From positions 813,602,569 to 813,666,568 of the forward strand of contig NC_081414.1 in NCBI RefSeq assembly GCF_030272615.1: DNA of 64,000 bases, given 5' to 3'. The stretch comes from Cryptomeria japonica. Lineage: Eukaryota; Streptophyta; Pinopsida; Cupressales; Cupressaceae. A program made the translations under genes and the position numbers. The notes below the pieces were generated by a model. It had not been told where the DNA came from. It ran no database searches and saw nothing but the letters and a program-made list of their open reading frames with translations. Positions 34,231 through 46,904 of the stretch are shown piece by piece (position 1 is the stretch's first letter; the number at the start of each line of letters is the position of its first letter).

Positions 34231-34740
34231 GTATAAAAATGTCTAATTGGTCTTCATTTTACAAATTTATATGTTTATATAACAAAACTAATACGATGAT
34301 TGATGACTTATGGTATGAGACATAAAAATTTTAACATGGAAAACACATTTGTTTGAAGGTAACTTTGAATGGTGGTCTTTGGATACTTTTGAACTAAGGT
34401 ACCTTTATTTGAAGGTCATTCAAATGAAGTCCTTGGATGGGTCTTTCCACTTTGGTTCTCATATTTATCTCAACTTTTTATGTTTCAAACCTTGGGTTGA
34501 ACCAACTATTTAAGATGAAAATGAATTAGGTAGGATTAGGGCCAAGATCTATTTTCACATAAACATTGGAATACGAAGCCACTAAGGATAAGATTGAACT
34601 TGACTAAATATTGTCAAAGAGTCAAATGATGGTTTAGGGCTTCTATTCCTTTTATGCTTTGGAAAGTTGAGATGATATCAAATTAAGATCTATGTACAAA
34701 GTAAATTTAAACTAGGAATACTATAACACACTAATATGCA
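34231..34740. other. Unassigned AT-rich DNA between two Gypsy elements
   Basis: No frames, repeats or termini recognised. The left end of the next element's 3' LTR must lie within or near this stretch, but I could not fix it. Confidence 0.4.
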
Positions 34741-36039
34741 AACAAAGACTCAACACCGGGTACAAAATCAACATACGGTACAAAGGTGCCCCTGTGACTG
34801 CAATTTGGGATAAATTCATGAAATCGGTGCGCCCAGAGCATTCTAGTCTTCCCACTTCTGCACAAAAAGTTATTTGGGACCTGTTAAGACCCTACTCTCT
34901 GCACCCTTCAAACATGGCATTGATCTCTGAGGATGAGGGCATCCAGAGCACCTTGGTCTTCGACTAGGTCACCCAACATGCCTTGGTCTAGGTTTTTCTG
35001 GTTCTACTTGTGGATACAGGTATGTGATTGTCTATTGATTACTCTTTTGTCTTTGTGTCTCTATTGGAAGCCTGTAGTTGCACTTGCAAGATAAAAAGAG
35101 GGTATGGTGGCGGCTATATAGGTGTTTTCCTTGGTCAACCCCCCGTTTTGGTGATTTCCACCTCCATGAATAGCATGTATTGAAATTAGAATAATGTGTG
35201 TGCTTTGGAATATTAAGTGTGTCTAAGATTGCTATGAGCTAAGGTATGTAAAAGCAAACTAGAGTCTACTCAAGTGTGTTAGGGAAAAACCCTAAAATGA
35301 TACTAATGTAATTGAGCTAATGCATAATTGACTTAAATGATAAAATGTCAGATATGAAGCTTAGCAACAAAAACACGAGAACATGAAATTATACCTAATC
35401 CATAGGAAGAGGTACAAGCCAATCATTAGTTGGTAGTTTCCTATTAGCTCCAATATCTCTTGAAGCTTCCATAGTTGATGAATGATGATGAGGAATGAGT
35501 TGTAGATTATGAATTCTCCTAAAAGAAACATCTTTACTTCATAAAGATATCTCCAATTTCGCATCAATATTGTATATGCTTGCTAGATCTCACAAATGAG
35601 GAAAAAAATTGCTTATATATGAGATTCTAAGTTTGATTTGATAAATGGTCAACCTAGGTTTGTTATTTATTTCCACGAAGCTAGATTTGAATAAGATAGG
35701 AACATCTTATTATCATCTTGAAATTTGAGACAAAAAGTGCATGACCATTCCAATCTTCGTCATGTCCCAACACTTTCAACCTGACTTTTTGGTGATGCAA
35801 GATAATAAGATTCTCATGCAAAAATTAAGTTTGTGCGACAATATATGATGTTTAGATAAGGGAAATATGTCTTGCGATTTAAAACAAGGTAGGACCTAAG
35901 ATAAATTAGGATAATTGAAATATAAAGGGCACAACTAAAATTAAGGGCCCAAATGGGAGTGTGATAATTTGAGAATTAAGAAAGGAATCATTTTAAATTA
36001 ATTATTAAATAAGTGCATATGATAGTACTATAATGCATA

Positions 36040-38733
36040 GTGTATGTTGGCAACAAGCAACAAACTAAGAGGGGTGGGGGGGTGAATCAGTTTGCACAAA
36101 ACTTTATACAACTTAAACTTAAACTCAGATATGATAATTAACAATTAAAGCACAAATCAACACCACATCAATAACACACATAACTATTGGATATTGCTGC
36201 TGCTAGGATATGTTGTTGCCATTGATGTCAACATATTCTCGTGTTTTGGTGTTCCGGTGATTGCATTGAGTTGATATGGTTGGTTTATCTATTTGGGATG
36301 TTGGAATACTTCATTCCTTATTGGTTTCAGTGATCCAGAAGTTTACTTGATTATATCATTTGATCCAGTTTGAAGTTTAGTTTTTCTGTTCAGTGGTTGG
36401 CATATTTTGGTATTTGATCCATTGTGCTCCGGTATGATCATATCTTTGGTTTCAAATTTGGGAGAATGTTTTTGATGTTCATGTGTATCTTCATTTTAGA
36501 TGGTTCATGATTTGGTGCTCCGCAAGTTATCTTTCTAGTCCGAATTGCTGCTGTTGAGTGTTCTTGAGAGTTAGCGTGTTGATCGATGAAGATTTGATTG
36601 TGGCATTGGTGCAACTATTGTGGATGGTTCTAATGTGCTTGTTGGTGTTTCCTGATCGTGTCCTATTTGTTCTATTGGTCTGCATTGATCCTTGTGCGCG
36701 GTATTGGTTATTTTGCTGATCCAGTGACATTCTTCGTGTTATGCGGTATTTTTGGTGGTGTAGCGTGTTGCGGTTGATCTTGGCGATATTTCTGGTGATG
36801 ATGCGTGTTTGGAGATTTGGTTTAGGTCTATTCTATGTCGTCTGTGACCTTATATTGGTTCGGTGGTTTATTTATGTAACATGTGATGTAATTTTATAAT
36901 TGTGGGTTGAGGGTTTGACCGACCTTGTAGTCAAGGTTGATGAATTGTATAAATAGGTGTTAGATTCATGTAATTTGGGTATGGTTGTAGTGTATGCATT
37001 ATCAAAGAGTAGAGTATGTGTGCATAAGAAAATTTATCTTTTGGTATGGTTAATTGAGCAAAGATTGTTGCAAGGTAGACAAATGAGCTTATCAGAACTG
37101 TCATCAAGCATTAGCAGATGCTATTTTTGCAGTTCATGTAATTCGAACTGTAGTCCAATCATTATTGTAAGGTAGTGAACCTTCCCTGAGGGTTGGATCC
37201 TTCTGGGTCATTATATTTTGAACAGTGAGCTCTAGGCAGTGTGCCTGAATGCATGTGCATTCTCCATTGTAATATTTACACATACTACTGCAGAGTATCA
37301 TCTTATTGTGGGTAGGTTCCCACCATGGTTTTCCCCTAACTGGGTTTTCAATGTCAAAATCTTGGTGTTATGTGTGTTGCTGTTATTGTCTTTATCTTTA
37401 TTCTTGTTGCAATTGATTGAATTATGAGATTGTACCTAATTGGTTTAATCCGTTGAAAACTGAATTACCCCCCCTCTCAGTTTTCATTCATTGTTGCTGC
37501 CAACAATAACACCAATATTTTTGACGTGGAAAACCTAGTTAAGGGAAAAACCATGGTGGGAACCTATCCACAATAAGATGATACCTTGCTAGAAGTATAT
37601 GAAATGTTACAATGGGGAATGCACATGCATTTAGGCACACTACCTAGAGCTCACTGCTCAAATTACAATAAGGGGTACAACCCCGAGGAAGACTCATTGT
37701 CTTATAAAAAGAATTGGATTATATCCGAGATTTCATGAACTGAAAAAATAGCATCTTCTAATGCCTGGTTACAGTTCTAGTTAAGCTCATATACTGCTTT
37801 GCAACACCAGTCTCACACTTCTCTTCTTCTACCAAAAGATCAAAGATTTATTTGCACTTTACACACACTTGCAGATCCAACAGATACATTCGCAACAGAA
37901 AAATTACATCATTTTATACAATTCATTAAAACCTATATTTCAAGGTCGGCTCAACCCACAATACAAATTACAAAATATGACCACATGCACTACAATGAAA
38001 TATGCAGACCAAAACAATGTCGGCTAAGTCACAATATGGACCGAAATCACCACCACAATCATGAAACACCTCCAAGACTTATGCCTCAAACTTCCGCAAC
38101 ACACCACAATCAACATGAATATCGCATAACATGCAGAACACCATCGGTCCAAGAGAAACATCACCAACGCGCACAACGATCAACGCGGACCACCAACACA
38201 AATATAACACGATCTAGAAACATCCACAAGCATCATGAATTACCGCAACATCATCCACAACATCACCACTTACTAGAATTTTCATCATCATTATATTGAA
38301 CCTCAAGAACACTAACTCAACTAACTGTCAAACTGAAAGATATGCTTGCGAACATCCAAATCATGAACCATCTAAATTGAGGACACACCAAAACGTCGAA
38401 AACACTCTACCAAATCCGCAAACCAAAATATTGCAATTCTGGAGCAATGCAGAGCAAAATCCATAATACTGAATAACATGAATAACTGAAAAACCAATCG
38501 CAATACCGAACCATACAACTCGATCAAATCATCATGCAAACCACTGAAACTTCTGCTGAATCAACTAGAGATACTTATTTCAAAACCCTTTAATCCACAA
38601 GAATTCAACTGAAACACATTGGCTAAACCAACTCATTTAATCTGACTGCAACAATGGAATACACAGAAGAATATGTTGACATCAATGACGAAACATCATT
38701 CCAACAAACTTCTCAACAATATCCAATAGTATA
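36040..38733 (+). mobile_element. Solo LTR, plus orientation, 36045-38728
   Basis: It begins TGTTGGCAACAAG and ends ATATCCAATA. The flanks GTGTA (36040-36044) and GTATA (38729-38733) form a target duplication with one mismatch. It contains GGGGGGGTGAATCAG and, after the nested insertion, GGGAAAAACCATGGTGGGAA, a word pair also found in the Copia LTRs of this window, so it is probably from a Copia element. Without the inner insertion it is about 1.36 kb. Confidence 0.8.
36185..37505 (-). mobile_element. Second solo LTR of the same family, inverted inside the first
   Basis: On the minus strand it starts TGTTGGCAGCAACAATG and ends GCAATATCCAATA. These are the termini of the enclosing solo LTR, and the interior also matches in inverted form (GAATATGTTGACATCAATG near both 3' ends). 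ATAAC flanks it (36180-36184 and 37506-37510) as an exact target duplication. The two copies can form a long imperfect inverted repeat. Confidence 0.85.
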
Positions 38734-38812
38734 ATGAGACATACGAAAATTAGTGCTAATGAATTGTGGAATTGGACACCCTAATTAAAGGTGTATAATT
38801 TATAATATTACA

Positions 38813-38827
38813 TTTAGCCCCCACTTT
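38813..38827 (-). other. Polypurine tract of Tat-type element 1
   Basis: The minus strand reads AAAGTGGGGGCTAAA directly before the LTR start TGTAATATTATAAA. The position and orientation agree with minus-strand pol to the right. Confidence 0.75.
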
Positions 38828-39554
38828 AGTGGTCATATCACACTACTTGCATATGCAAGATAAAGTACACAAAAGTAATCATTCATGAAAAAACATATTT
38901 TTGTAAGTGTCAAATGAAGCCTCCAACATATTTGTAGTACACTATTAGGAACCACATTGTACAAAACCACTTTGTTAGTTGAAATAAAAAGTTTCCTATA
39001 ATTCTGACTAAGAATGATTAAATTCAAGGGTAACTATATTGACCCCTTGTTTTTGCTTGCTAATTAGGAGGTAGAAACAAGGTATCATGTTTACCACATC
39101 AAATTGTAAAAAAATGGTAATGACAAATTCTCTCAACAAGGTTTTATATGAAATCAAAACTAATCGATTGTTATTTGGTAAGGGAGAGAATTGAATCACA
39201 ATTCCAACACGACAAACGACACTAAAATCAGAGTTTTCTAGATATGAGAGGATTAGCAAACCATACCAAATCAGGGTTTTAAGAGAAATTACCTTTAAAT
39301 AGTGACATGTTCACTATTCATTTGTATTATTCATACTTTTTGTTTTGACATGCAGAGGGGTCTACCAAGAGGGGATCATGCCCTCTAGATGACTAGATCG
39401 GTCCACCAGGATGAAAACTCTGAGGTAATTCGTCGAGGAGGGTCTCCCATAAGACGAGGTAGGGTGACTAACCTTGCTTTGTATGATTTTACTATTTTTG
39501 AGTTATTGATTTGTGTGTAACCCTAGGTGGTCAAGTGGGCCTACTCTGATAGAG

Positions 39555-39638
39555 AGCCATGGTCCCTACTGGGTGCCATTGTCCCCTTATGGCACCATGG
39601 TCCCATAGGGGCACCATGGTCCTTGAATGGGAACCACT
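39555..39638. repeat. Short-word array (CCATGGTCC type) before the PMD-like frame
   Basis: Four units of about 20 bp carry CCATGGTCCC or a close variant (39557, 39576, 39594 and 39614 approximately). CCATGG is palindromic. In Tat-type element 2 an AGCGCT array lies in the corresponding place before its PMD frame. Confidence 0.65.
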
Positions 39639-41289
39639 AGGCACATCCAAGATTATAATAGCAATGACAAATGCATGGATAGATATTATGAATGTGATAT
39701 AAATATTGATTGATGTGATTGCAAGAGCTACCCTTTATGCGAGAACATGGAAGAGGCTCCATATATAGATATTTTGGTAGCCAAGTTAGATCTCACCAGG
39801 GATAAGAGAAAGTTCCTTAAGGATGTAGGATTCTACTGGGCATATTGCATGCCTTATATGTGATATCATGATTCTATGCTTATGTCCTAATGGAGAGATT
39901 GGACACATATCCCTCCACTTTCCATCTTTTGATGAGGGAGATGACAAACACATTAGAGGATGTCTATCCGATCTTGCGGCTACTAGTGTGAGGCAATACC
40001 ATCAGATTATAGGAATCACATTCATCCAGTGGAGTGAAGAAGGATCATATATAAAACATAAGGTAGGTGACACCTAGAGATTCCCAAGGATGGATCTTTA
40101 TACGATGGCTATTGCACACCACTGGAGATATTTAATTGGTTCAAAAGATATTGATATGCATCATAGCACTCTTAGTTGCACTTGATAGATGGGGAACTCA
40201 CATTCCCGAAGGCCTTATTCATATCATTTAGGAGAGGGAGGAGCTTCGAACAATTTTCTCATGGGGATGTAGCATGCTTTCCCATCTCTACCATGATTTA
40301 AAGAAGTTTACAAACTATGAGGGTAAGAGTTTGATGAACTGCACTCTCCTTTAGGTGTGGATGTTTGAACATATAGCATGTATGAGGCCCACGATATACC
40401 ATATAGATATCATCTTTGACTAGCCTCAAGCATATGTGTATCCATGTGGGAATTCCTATAAGAGAGGGGATCTAATCTATTGGAGAGTTACATTGGACTG
40501 TCTACAACTTGTTGATATCATTTGGAGGCCATATAAATGCATGTATGTATGGCACGAGCAGAGGAGACAATTAAATCAGATGCAATGAGACTGCTTGCTA
40601 GAGGATCGCCATCACTACATCATCATGCCACTTTATTATGATAGAGTGATGCATTAGTTTAGTTAGGTATAGGGTTATCCCACTGTAGTATCAAACTATG
40701 TCTAACATTCTTGAAGTGCTATGAGACCTAGAGCCCGACCTAGAATGACAACACTGGATGTATAGCTTAAATGAAGATGAGGAGGAGGAGAGGCATGACA
40801 CATATGCTCCCTCACTTAAGGAGGATGTTGGCATTCAACGTGCATACATGAGATTCTAGGAGGTGACCCAGCCTAGCCTTTTTGATAGATTATCTTACAG
40901 GAGTTTCATGACCATGGGTCAAACCACCAAAGCTAGTAGTAGAGTAGGAACCACATGAGGAGCCAACAAGTGATAGTGAGGGAGAAGAGAAGAGCCATGA
41001 TGAGAAACAAAAGTAGGGTCATGATGGGATTCCTATCCATGCCGAGGAGGAGATACTAGATCCACCACATGTAGAGGATACATGACAAGGTGCGGGTGAT
41101 GATGATGATGATGTACACCTTCAAAGACCTACTTTTAAAGTATGGAGATCAGCACCACCATCAAAATCCACAAAGATGCCCCATTAATACAAGCATGAAG
41201 AGAACAACACCATGCCCTTGATTGATGTATATCAACACCTAGCCATAGTAAATCCTATTTGGCAAGTAGGAGACCTAGGTAATAAATTT

Positions 41290-41325
41290 AATTTGATTTG
41301 ATTTGATTTGATTTGATTTTGATAT
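41290..41325. repeat. (TTGAT)n microsatellite
   Basis: Five tandem TTGAT-type units (ATTTGATTTGATTTGATTTG). A short GAT run lies at 41098-41112 and a GA run at 41600-41616. Confidence 0.85.
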
Positions 41326-42344
41326 AAGTGATGATGTTAACAATATATCTCCATCTTGTATTAGACAATAGGTGTGGTGTGACTTTTTAGTTCACATGCT
41401 CAAATATATCACCACATCGGTGCACATTCCACAGTCCTTACAAATTACTCCTAGAGCATGACATATTGTGGGATGACACAAGGATATATTCAACACAATG
41501 ATGGTAGAGTTAGAGGTTGCATGGGAGTAGAGGGAGTGACTATAGGTGAGATTGTAGAGGCCAAGGAAGAGAGTGCATTGTATAGAGGTATCACCTAAGA
41601 GAGAGAGAGAGAGAGATGAGAAGCTCATCTAGGAGTCACTAGCTCTCCATGACATCTCATAGCCAAACCTCTATGGAACCACCACAGATAGGGCCCGAGG
41701 GCATCAATAGCCATCATCCATAGGATGTGTGATATGAGGAGTCACTTCATTTTCTATGAGAGGTGATATGATGTATATCTTGTATCAAAACCAATATATG
41801 ATGATGCATCACATACTTGTTATTTTAAAGCAAAATAATGTGTTTTATTTTTGCTTTGATCAAAAGTAACAAATATGGTGATGTACATGTATGTTCTCAT
41901 TCAATGCATATATGATTAATATGACTTAACCAACATATATTTTTCTAATTAATACTATAATGATTAAATGGATACATGTGTGATTTAATCAAACAACTTA
42001 ATAAGTGTTCAACTAAATGCTACAATTGAGGATGTGATGTACTTATGTTAAATTAAATGTCTATATGATCTAGTTAAACATGTTTTCTAATGAACCACAT
42101 CACGATCTAATTAAAACAAGCACAAATAATACTAAACAATATGCTAACATAAAGAAGTGTAATCTACACAAGTAATAAATTACGAAAAATGAATTCAAGA
42201 AAAAACTAAGATTGAATTTGTCAAGAATGAAGCAATGTACACCAAATAGTAAGACAATAAAACTATCTAATATAACATACCTTAATAATGAATAAATAAT
42301 AGCATACTATTTTGTAGGAAAGAAGAGAGAAAATTAAGCATAAT

Positions 42345-43560
42345 ATCTACGAAGGTGAGTAGCATTAATAGGTTACCTAAGAGACACAACTTCCACATTT
42401 GCTATCTTGTAAGCAACATATCCATAGTCTGTAGTGACAATGTATGGTCCAAGCCAATTTAGACTAAACTTTCCTTTTCTCTTGGTAGACCATTTCTGTT
42501 GCATTGATTCTCATAGAGAACCAAGTCACCAACCAAGAAAGAGTGTTGAATAACCCTGTCATTATAACTTCATTGTATAGTCTTTTGGTAAGCTTGAATA
42601 TGTTCAAGAGCATTTATACACTATTCATTGAGCATTTCAAGCTGTTGAAGACATTCTTATCTATAAGCATCATCATCAATAATGCCCTTAAGAAATTATT
42701 AGTGAAGGAATATTCAACTCTAGAGGCATAATTGCATCAACGCTACAAACAATATTATAAGGAGTGGTACCCGTAGCTATGCAGACACTAGTTTGATAGG
42801 CCCATAAAGTATAAGATAATCGAGTTTGCCAATCCTTACCATGCTTATTGATAATATTACGAAGGATTTTCTCAATTATTCAATTAGAAGATTCATCTTA
42901 ACCATTTGATTGAGGATAATATGGAGTTGAGAATCAATGTTGAATCTAGTATTTCTTGAGAAACTTCTTCACATCTTTATTCTTAAATGAAGTACACTTA
43001 TTAGAAACCAACACAAAAGGTATACCAAATCAAGAAATAATATTGTCTAGAATGAATTGACAAATTACTTCAACAATAGTGGATAGAAGAGGGGTGGCTT
43101 CTACCCACTTTGTAAAGTAATCTGTGGTTATAATGATAGAAGTATTGAGGAGGGGATATTTTACCTATAAGGCCCAAACCCCACATAGAAAATGGCCAAG
43201 AAGCAACTTGGGCTCTAAGTTCATGAGAAAGAGAATGGATCAAATTATTATGTTTCTAGCACTAATGATACTTTTTTACAAAGGCAAAGGAATATTTTTC
43301 CATGGTTTTCTAATAATATCTCATTCAGAGCAACCTTTGAACTAAATATTTACCACAAAAAACTGCCCACAGGCTCTTGAATGAGATTCTTCAAGGGCAA
43401 CGAGAATCTCTAATTTGTTGAGACAATGCATGAGAAGACCATTATAACCCCTTATATAAAGGACAATGAGGAGAAGGATGTATCTAGTAGCAAGTTTTTG
43501 AATTTTATCTCTATTTTTTTTACTCATGGAGTTAAGAAAAGTACCATCATGCAAATATCA
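42345..43560 (-). pseudogene. Integrase region of Tat-type element 1 (decayed)
   Basis: At the pol end the minus strand reads ENQCNRNGLPREKGKFSLNW, then LGPYIVTTDYG and PINATHLRRYYA, the integrase C-terminal tail of this group (compare PINSMHLKRFYT in element 2). The frame 43342-43554 contains GYNGLLMHCLNKLEI and ALEESHSRACG, the start of the zinc-binding part. Stops and frameshifts are frequent. Confidence 0.72.
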
Positions 43561-44270
43561 AAAATATGAGAGTACCATTCATTCTAATCTAAGGTATAAC
43601 AACAAGCAATCTCACTAGGGCCGTCAAAAATAGTGGGTGAAGAGCGATTATGAATGATGAATTGATAATCTATGGAAGGGTCTTTGAAGGATATAAGGAA
43701 AGTTTCCCTTTCCATTGCATCTGCATGTCGATTGTCTTTCCGTGAGAGATGATCTATGGTGTAAGAATCAAATTTCTTTAACAATGATAAGACTAAGTCA
43801 CAGTATTGGGAGAGTTTAGCTTGTTTATCTTCATAAGTTCTCATAACTTGTCTTGTAATCAATTGTGAATCACCAAAGATGCTCAAATGTCAAACTTTGA
43901 AGGATAAATATGCTTTCAATCTAGCAATATGGGCTTCATATTCAACAATATCATTAATGCATAGGAGATCCAAACGATAAGATAGGGGATATGGTTTTCT
44001 TGGAGGAGGTATTAATATAACACTTGCACCTGAACCAGTCTGACATGTAGATCCATTGAAATACAATTTCCAAGATTTATCCACCTCTAAAGTAAGTACA
44101 AGATCATTAGGAAATGAGTCTTGATTATGTAAATTAAAATAGGAAGGATCATGAACTAAATGGCCAGTTAAGGCTTGGCCTTTAATCTCTTTTTGAGAGA
44201 TAAATTTAAGGTCAAATTTGGCTAACAACATAACCCATTTTGCTAAGCATTGTGAAAGACATGTTTTGGA
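43561..44270 (-). pseudogene. Second (aRH-type) RNase H region of Tat-type element 1
   Basis: Frames 43890-44231 and 43584-43886 contain FDLKFISQKEIKGQALTGHL, WKLYFNGSTCQTGSGASVIL, NDIVEYEAHIARLKA, FGDSQLITRQV and RKDNRHADAM. This is the aRH domain that follows the ordinary RNase H in Tat elements. One break separates the two frames. Confidence 0.78.
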
Positions 44271-45190
44271 AAATAGATGTTTTAACTAATCAAATTTGAC
44301 GATAACATTAGTTTAAACATTGAGAAAAAGTGTCTTAACTTTTGAGTCACAAAAACAAGAGCAAGAGATTTCTTTTCTATCGCAATATATCAAACTTCAT
44401 AATCGAACAAAGTGCAAATTATATAGTACACATGACATTCTTTACCATCACTATCATGTTGCACCAATAAGGCTATGAGAGCATTAGAAGAAGCAATAGT
44501 GTAAAGAAGGGTTGATTAGGGATAGAAGGATGTAAAATTGGAGGATTAGTGAAGTAATCTTTCAAATCCTTAGAAGATTCTTGAAAATATTCATCCCATT
44601 TAAAAGTAGTATCCTTCTTGAGTAACCGGGGGAAAGGAAAAGTACGATCCATGAGTTGGGAAACAAACCTATGAATTGTTTGAACCTTTCCTTGTAAACT
44701 ATGAAGTTGAGAGATGTTTCTAAGAGGTGGTATGTTATCAATGAAATTTATTTTCTTTGTATCCACCTCAATACCATGATGCGAAACAATGAATCCTAAT
44801 AGTTTTCCACTATGTACACCAAAAGCACATTTTTTGAGGATTCAAGCACATGTTGTATTTATGAATTCATTCAAAGATTTGACGAAGTATCTTAACATGA
44901 TCTTGGCACATAACAAATTTATCTAGGATATCATCAATGTATTCCTCTAAGATTTTATGCATATAATCATGAAAAATCATAGAACGTTGATAGGTCACAT
45001 CAACATTCTTCAATCCAAAAGGCATAACAATCCAAAAAAACATACCCAAAGGTGTTGTGAAAGCTATTTTATATTGATCTTGGGGATTAATGAAGATTTG
45101 GTTATATTTGGAGAAGCCATCCATAAAGGATAATAAAGCATGACTAGTAGTGGAATCAACTATTATATCAATGTTTAGAAGGGGAAACTT
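44271..45190 (-). pseudogene. Reverse transcriptase, 3' part, of Tat-type element 1
   Basis: Minus-strand reading from 45185 gives LLNIDIIVDSTTSHALLSFM, NQIFINPQDQYKIAFTTP, VMPFGLKN and the catalytic box YIDD (in EEYIDDILDKF, near 44940), then LRNISQLHSLQGKVQTIHRF (44720). It continues the RT start at 52537-52730; the Copia element lies between. Stops after the YIDD region. Confidence 0.82.
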
Positions 45191-46664
45191 TGATAACTCA
45201 ATGATGAATGAATAGTACCAAACTAGTACTAAGAGGGCGGGGGGGTGAATCAGTACATACAAAAACACACTCTTAAACCGGTTTGTCAGCAGACACTATG
45301 CATTGACAGACAAACAGTAATATCGGTCCTTAAACAGAGTACAACCGACAAAACCCAAAATAACTGAGACAAGCATAAACCGGTTGAGACTTATCTTCTC
45401 ATACAATCTAACACTTCATTTCCATTTCACCCTAATGAATGAATAGGTAATCTACCATCAAAGGTATACATATAAGCAACTAGATCAACATGATTCACTG
45501 CTTGACAGAAAATGACATAGCATCACATGAAGAAGACATCACACATGACACACATATTTTTCACATGGAAACCCAACTGGGAAAAACCACGGTGGGGATG
45601 AATACCCACAAGCTTATTTTTGAACTCTTTAGAAGTCTGCTTTGTTAGGAGTCTTGTCCGGTTAAAGACTAATACAATAGGTTCTATTAGGAACTGATCT
45701 TGTTAGGGATCGCCCGGTTAAGGGATGGCTAGAATACCGGGTTAAGGGTTAAACCCTGTTAAAGGTTACCTTGTTAGAGGATTTAAAGAACTCAATGGTT
45801 TTGAGTCACCTTGTTAAAGGATTTACAACAAGTCGGTTAAAGCTACCCTATTAAGGGATTTCTCAATTGTTGAAGTGGTTAGAGATCAATAGGTATTACA
45901 ATGATCTGGTAACAACACTCAATGCCAATGTAGATCCACTTAAGCTCCTCTTCACCTTTTGCACTTACACTCTATAGGTATCACTTCTCTCCTCTAGTCT
46001 GGCAAGAATCATATATTTCTTCTCTTGGATACACACACACAACTTTTTCCAACAACCTCAGAAAGAATCACAACATCGACCTTATAGGAAAATAGATAGG
46101 TCGGTAGCATAAACCCTAAACCCTAAACTTTTTAGGTTAAGGAATTCAAACGGTTCAATCTTGATCGTTGAGCACACTGCATTAAATGCAACAGTCTTGA
46201 TCCAATCTCAAGACATTCTCCATCGTTTGTTTTCCACCAATTTCATGGCGGCTGATAACCCATCACACGTTATCACCATTTACAGACTTCGCACATTCCT
46301 GAGGTAGATAGGAACAATCTCCTTCATGTAAGATCCTTCATGCACACAAGGCTTACATGGCAACACGATCTGTTCTTCGTTATCATGCTAACCCATCACA
46401 CAAAATCATCGGTTGAGCCACACAGGCTTGAAGCACTTCAATTGGAAACCATGAAGTTGAGACTACCAACTGGTAGTCATACAACGATTCCATGTGCTGG
46501 TTCCCATAACCATATGCCGGTTCACCTTGAACAAACACACTGCTTCACTTTGGCACAAATGCCAGTTCACAGTGTTATACCAGTTCTCTTCTCTTCATCA
46601 CATTGACATCAATGACAACATATAATGTCATTATGTCCTCATACCAATTCACATAATGCCAACA
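45191..46664 (-). repeat. 3' LTR of the Copia element
   Basis: The plus-strand ends are TGATAACTCAATG and CATAATGCCAACA. It is 1,474 bp and matches the right LTR closely. Inside are a G-run (45237-45246), many GTTAAAGG/GTTAAGGG words (45600-45870), and AAACCCTAAACCCTAAAC near 46111. Confidence 0.94.
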
Positions 46665-46676
46665 ATATCCCCCTTT
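46665..46676 (-). other. Polypurine tract of the Copia element
   Basis: The minus strand reads AAAGGGGGATAT directly before the 3' LTR start TGTTGGCATTATG. Confidence 0.85.
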
Positions 46677-46904
46677 GGTATCGATGGCAATATACAAAGA
46701 TATCTCTCTGCTTCACATCTTCTCCCCATTTTCTGCAGATATCTTCTCTGCTTCACATCTTCTCCCCCTTTGACAACAATGCCAAAGTGGAGGCACAAGC
46801 TTCCCTGTTCCATTATGTTGCTCCCCCTGAGGAGTAGCATCCTTCAACACATCAATCCAAAAAAAAATTGATTATGCAATACCTGACTGATGTGGAGCAC
46901 ATGC

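Larger units (their letters stand above)
34740..38812 (-). repeat. 3' LTR of Tat-type element 1, with nested solo LTRs
   Basis: The right end is certain: the plus strand ends AATATTACA at 38812, followed by the purine tract of the minus strand. The solo LTR at 36045-38728 lies inside it, so the LTR resumes leftward of 36045. A TATA-like CTATATAGG at 35114-35122 (TATATAG on minus) and the GC-richer block near 34800-35000 look like the LTR core. The left boundary is approximate. Confidence 0.55.
39340..41750 (+). pseudogene. Decayed antisense PMD-type gene in Tat-type element 1
   Basis: Plus-strand sequence 3' of the minus-strand pol gives recognisable plant mobile domain pieces. In order: DRWGTHIPEGLIHII (40180), FSWGCSMLSHLYHDLKKF (40258), NCTLL followed by VWMFEHIACMRPTIYHID, LIYWRVTLDCLQLVDIIWRP (40468-40530) and DRVMH near 40650. 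The last parts align with LEWWRRALDDLDAVIWRPY and GRVMRQFGRQ of the better copy at 56333-58339. Three TAG codons at 40655, 40664 and 40670 sit in the stretch aligned with the Gln-rich FGRQ-QGLP segment of that copy. Acidic, low-complexity sequence at 40950-41200 corresponds to the region after the domain. It has many other stops and cannot make protein. Confidence 0.7.

Noticed and set aside
37799..38299. 166-codon His/Thr/Gln-rich plus frame
   Set aside because: Lies wholly inside a solo LTR with clear ends; composition follows the CA-rich LTR.
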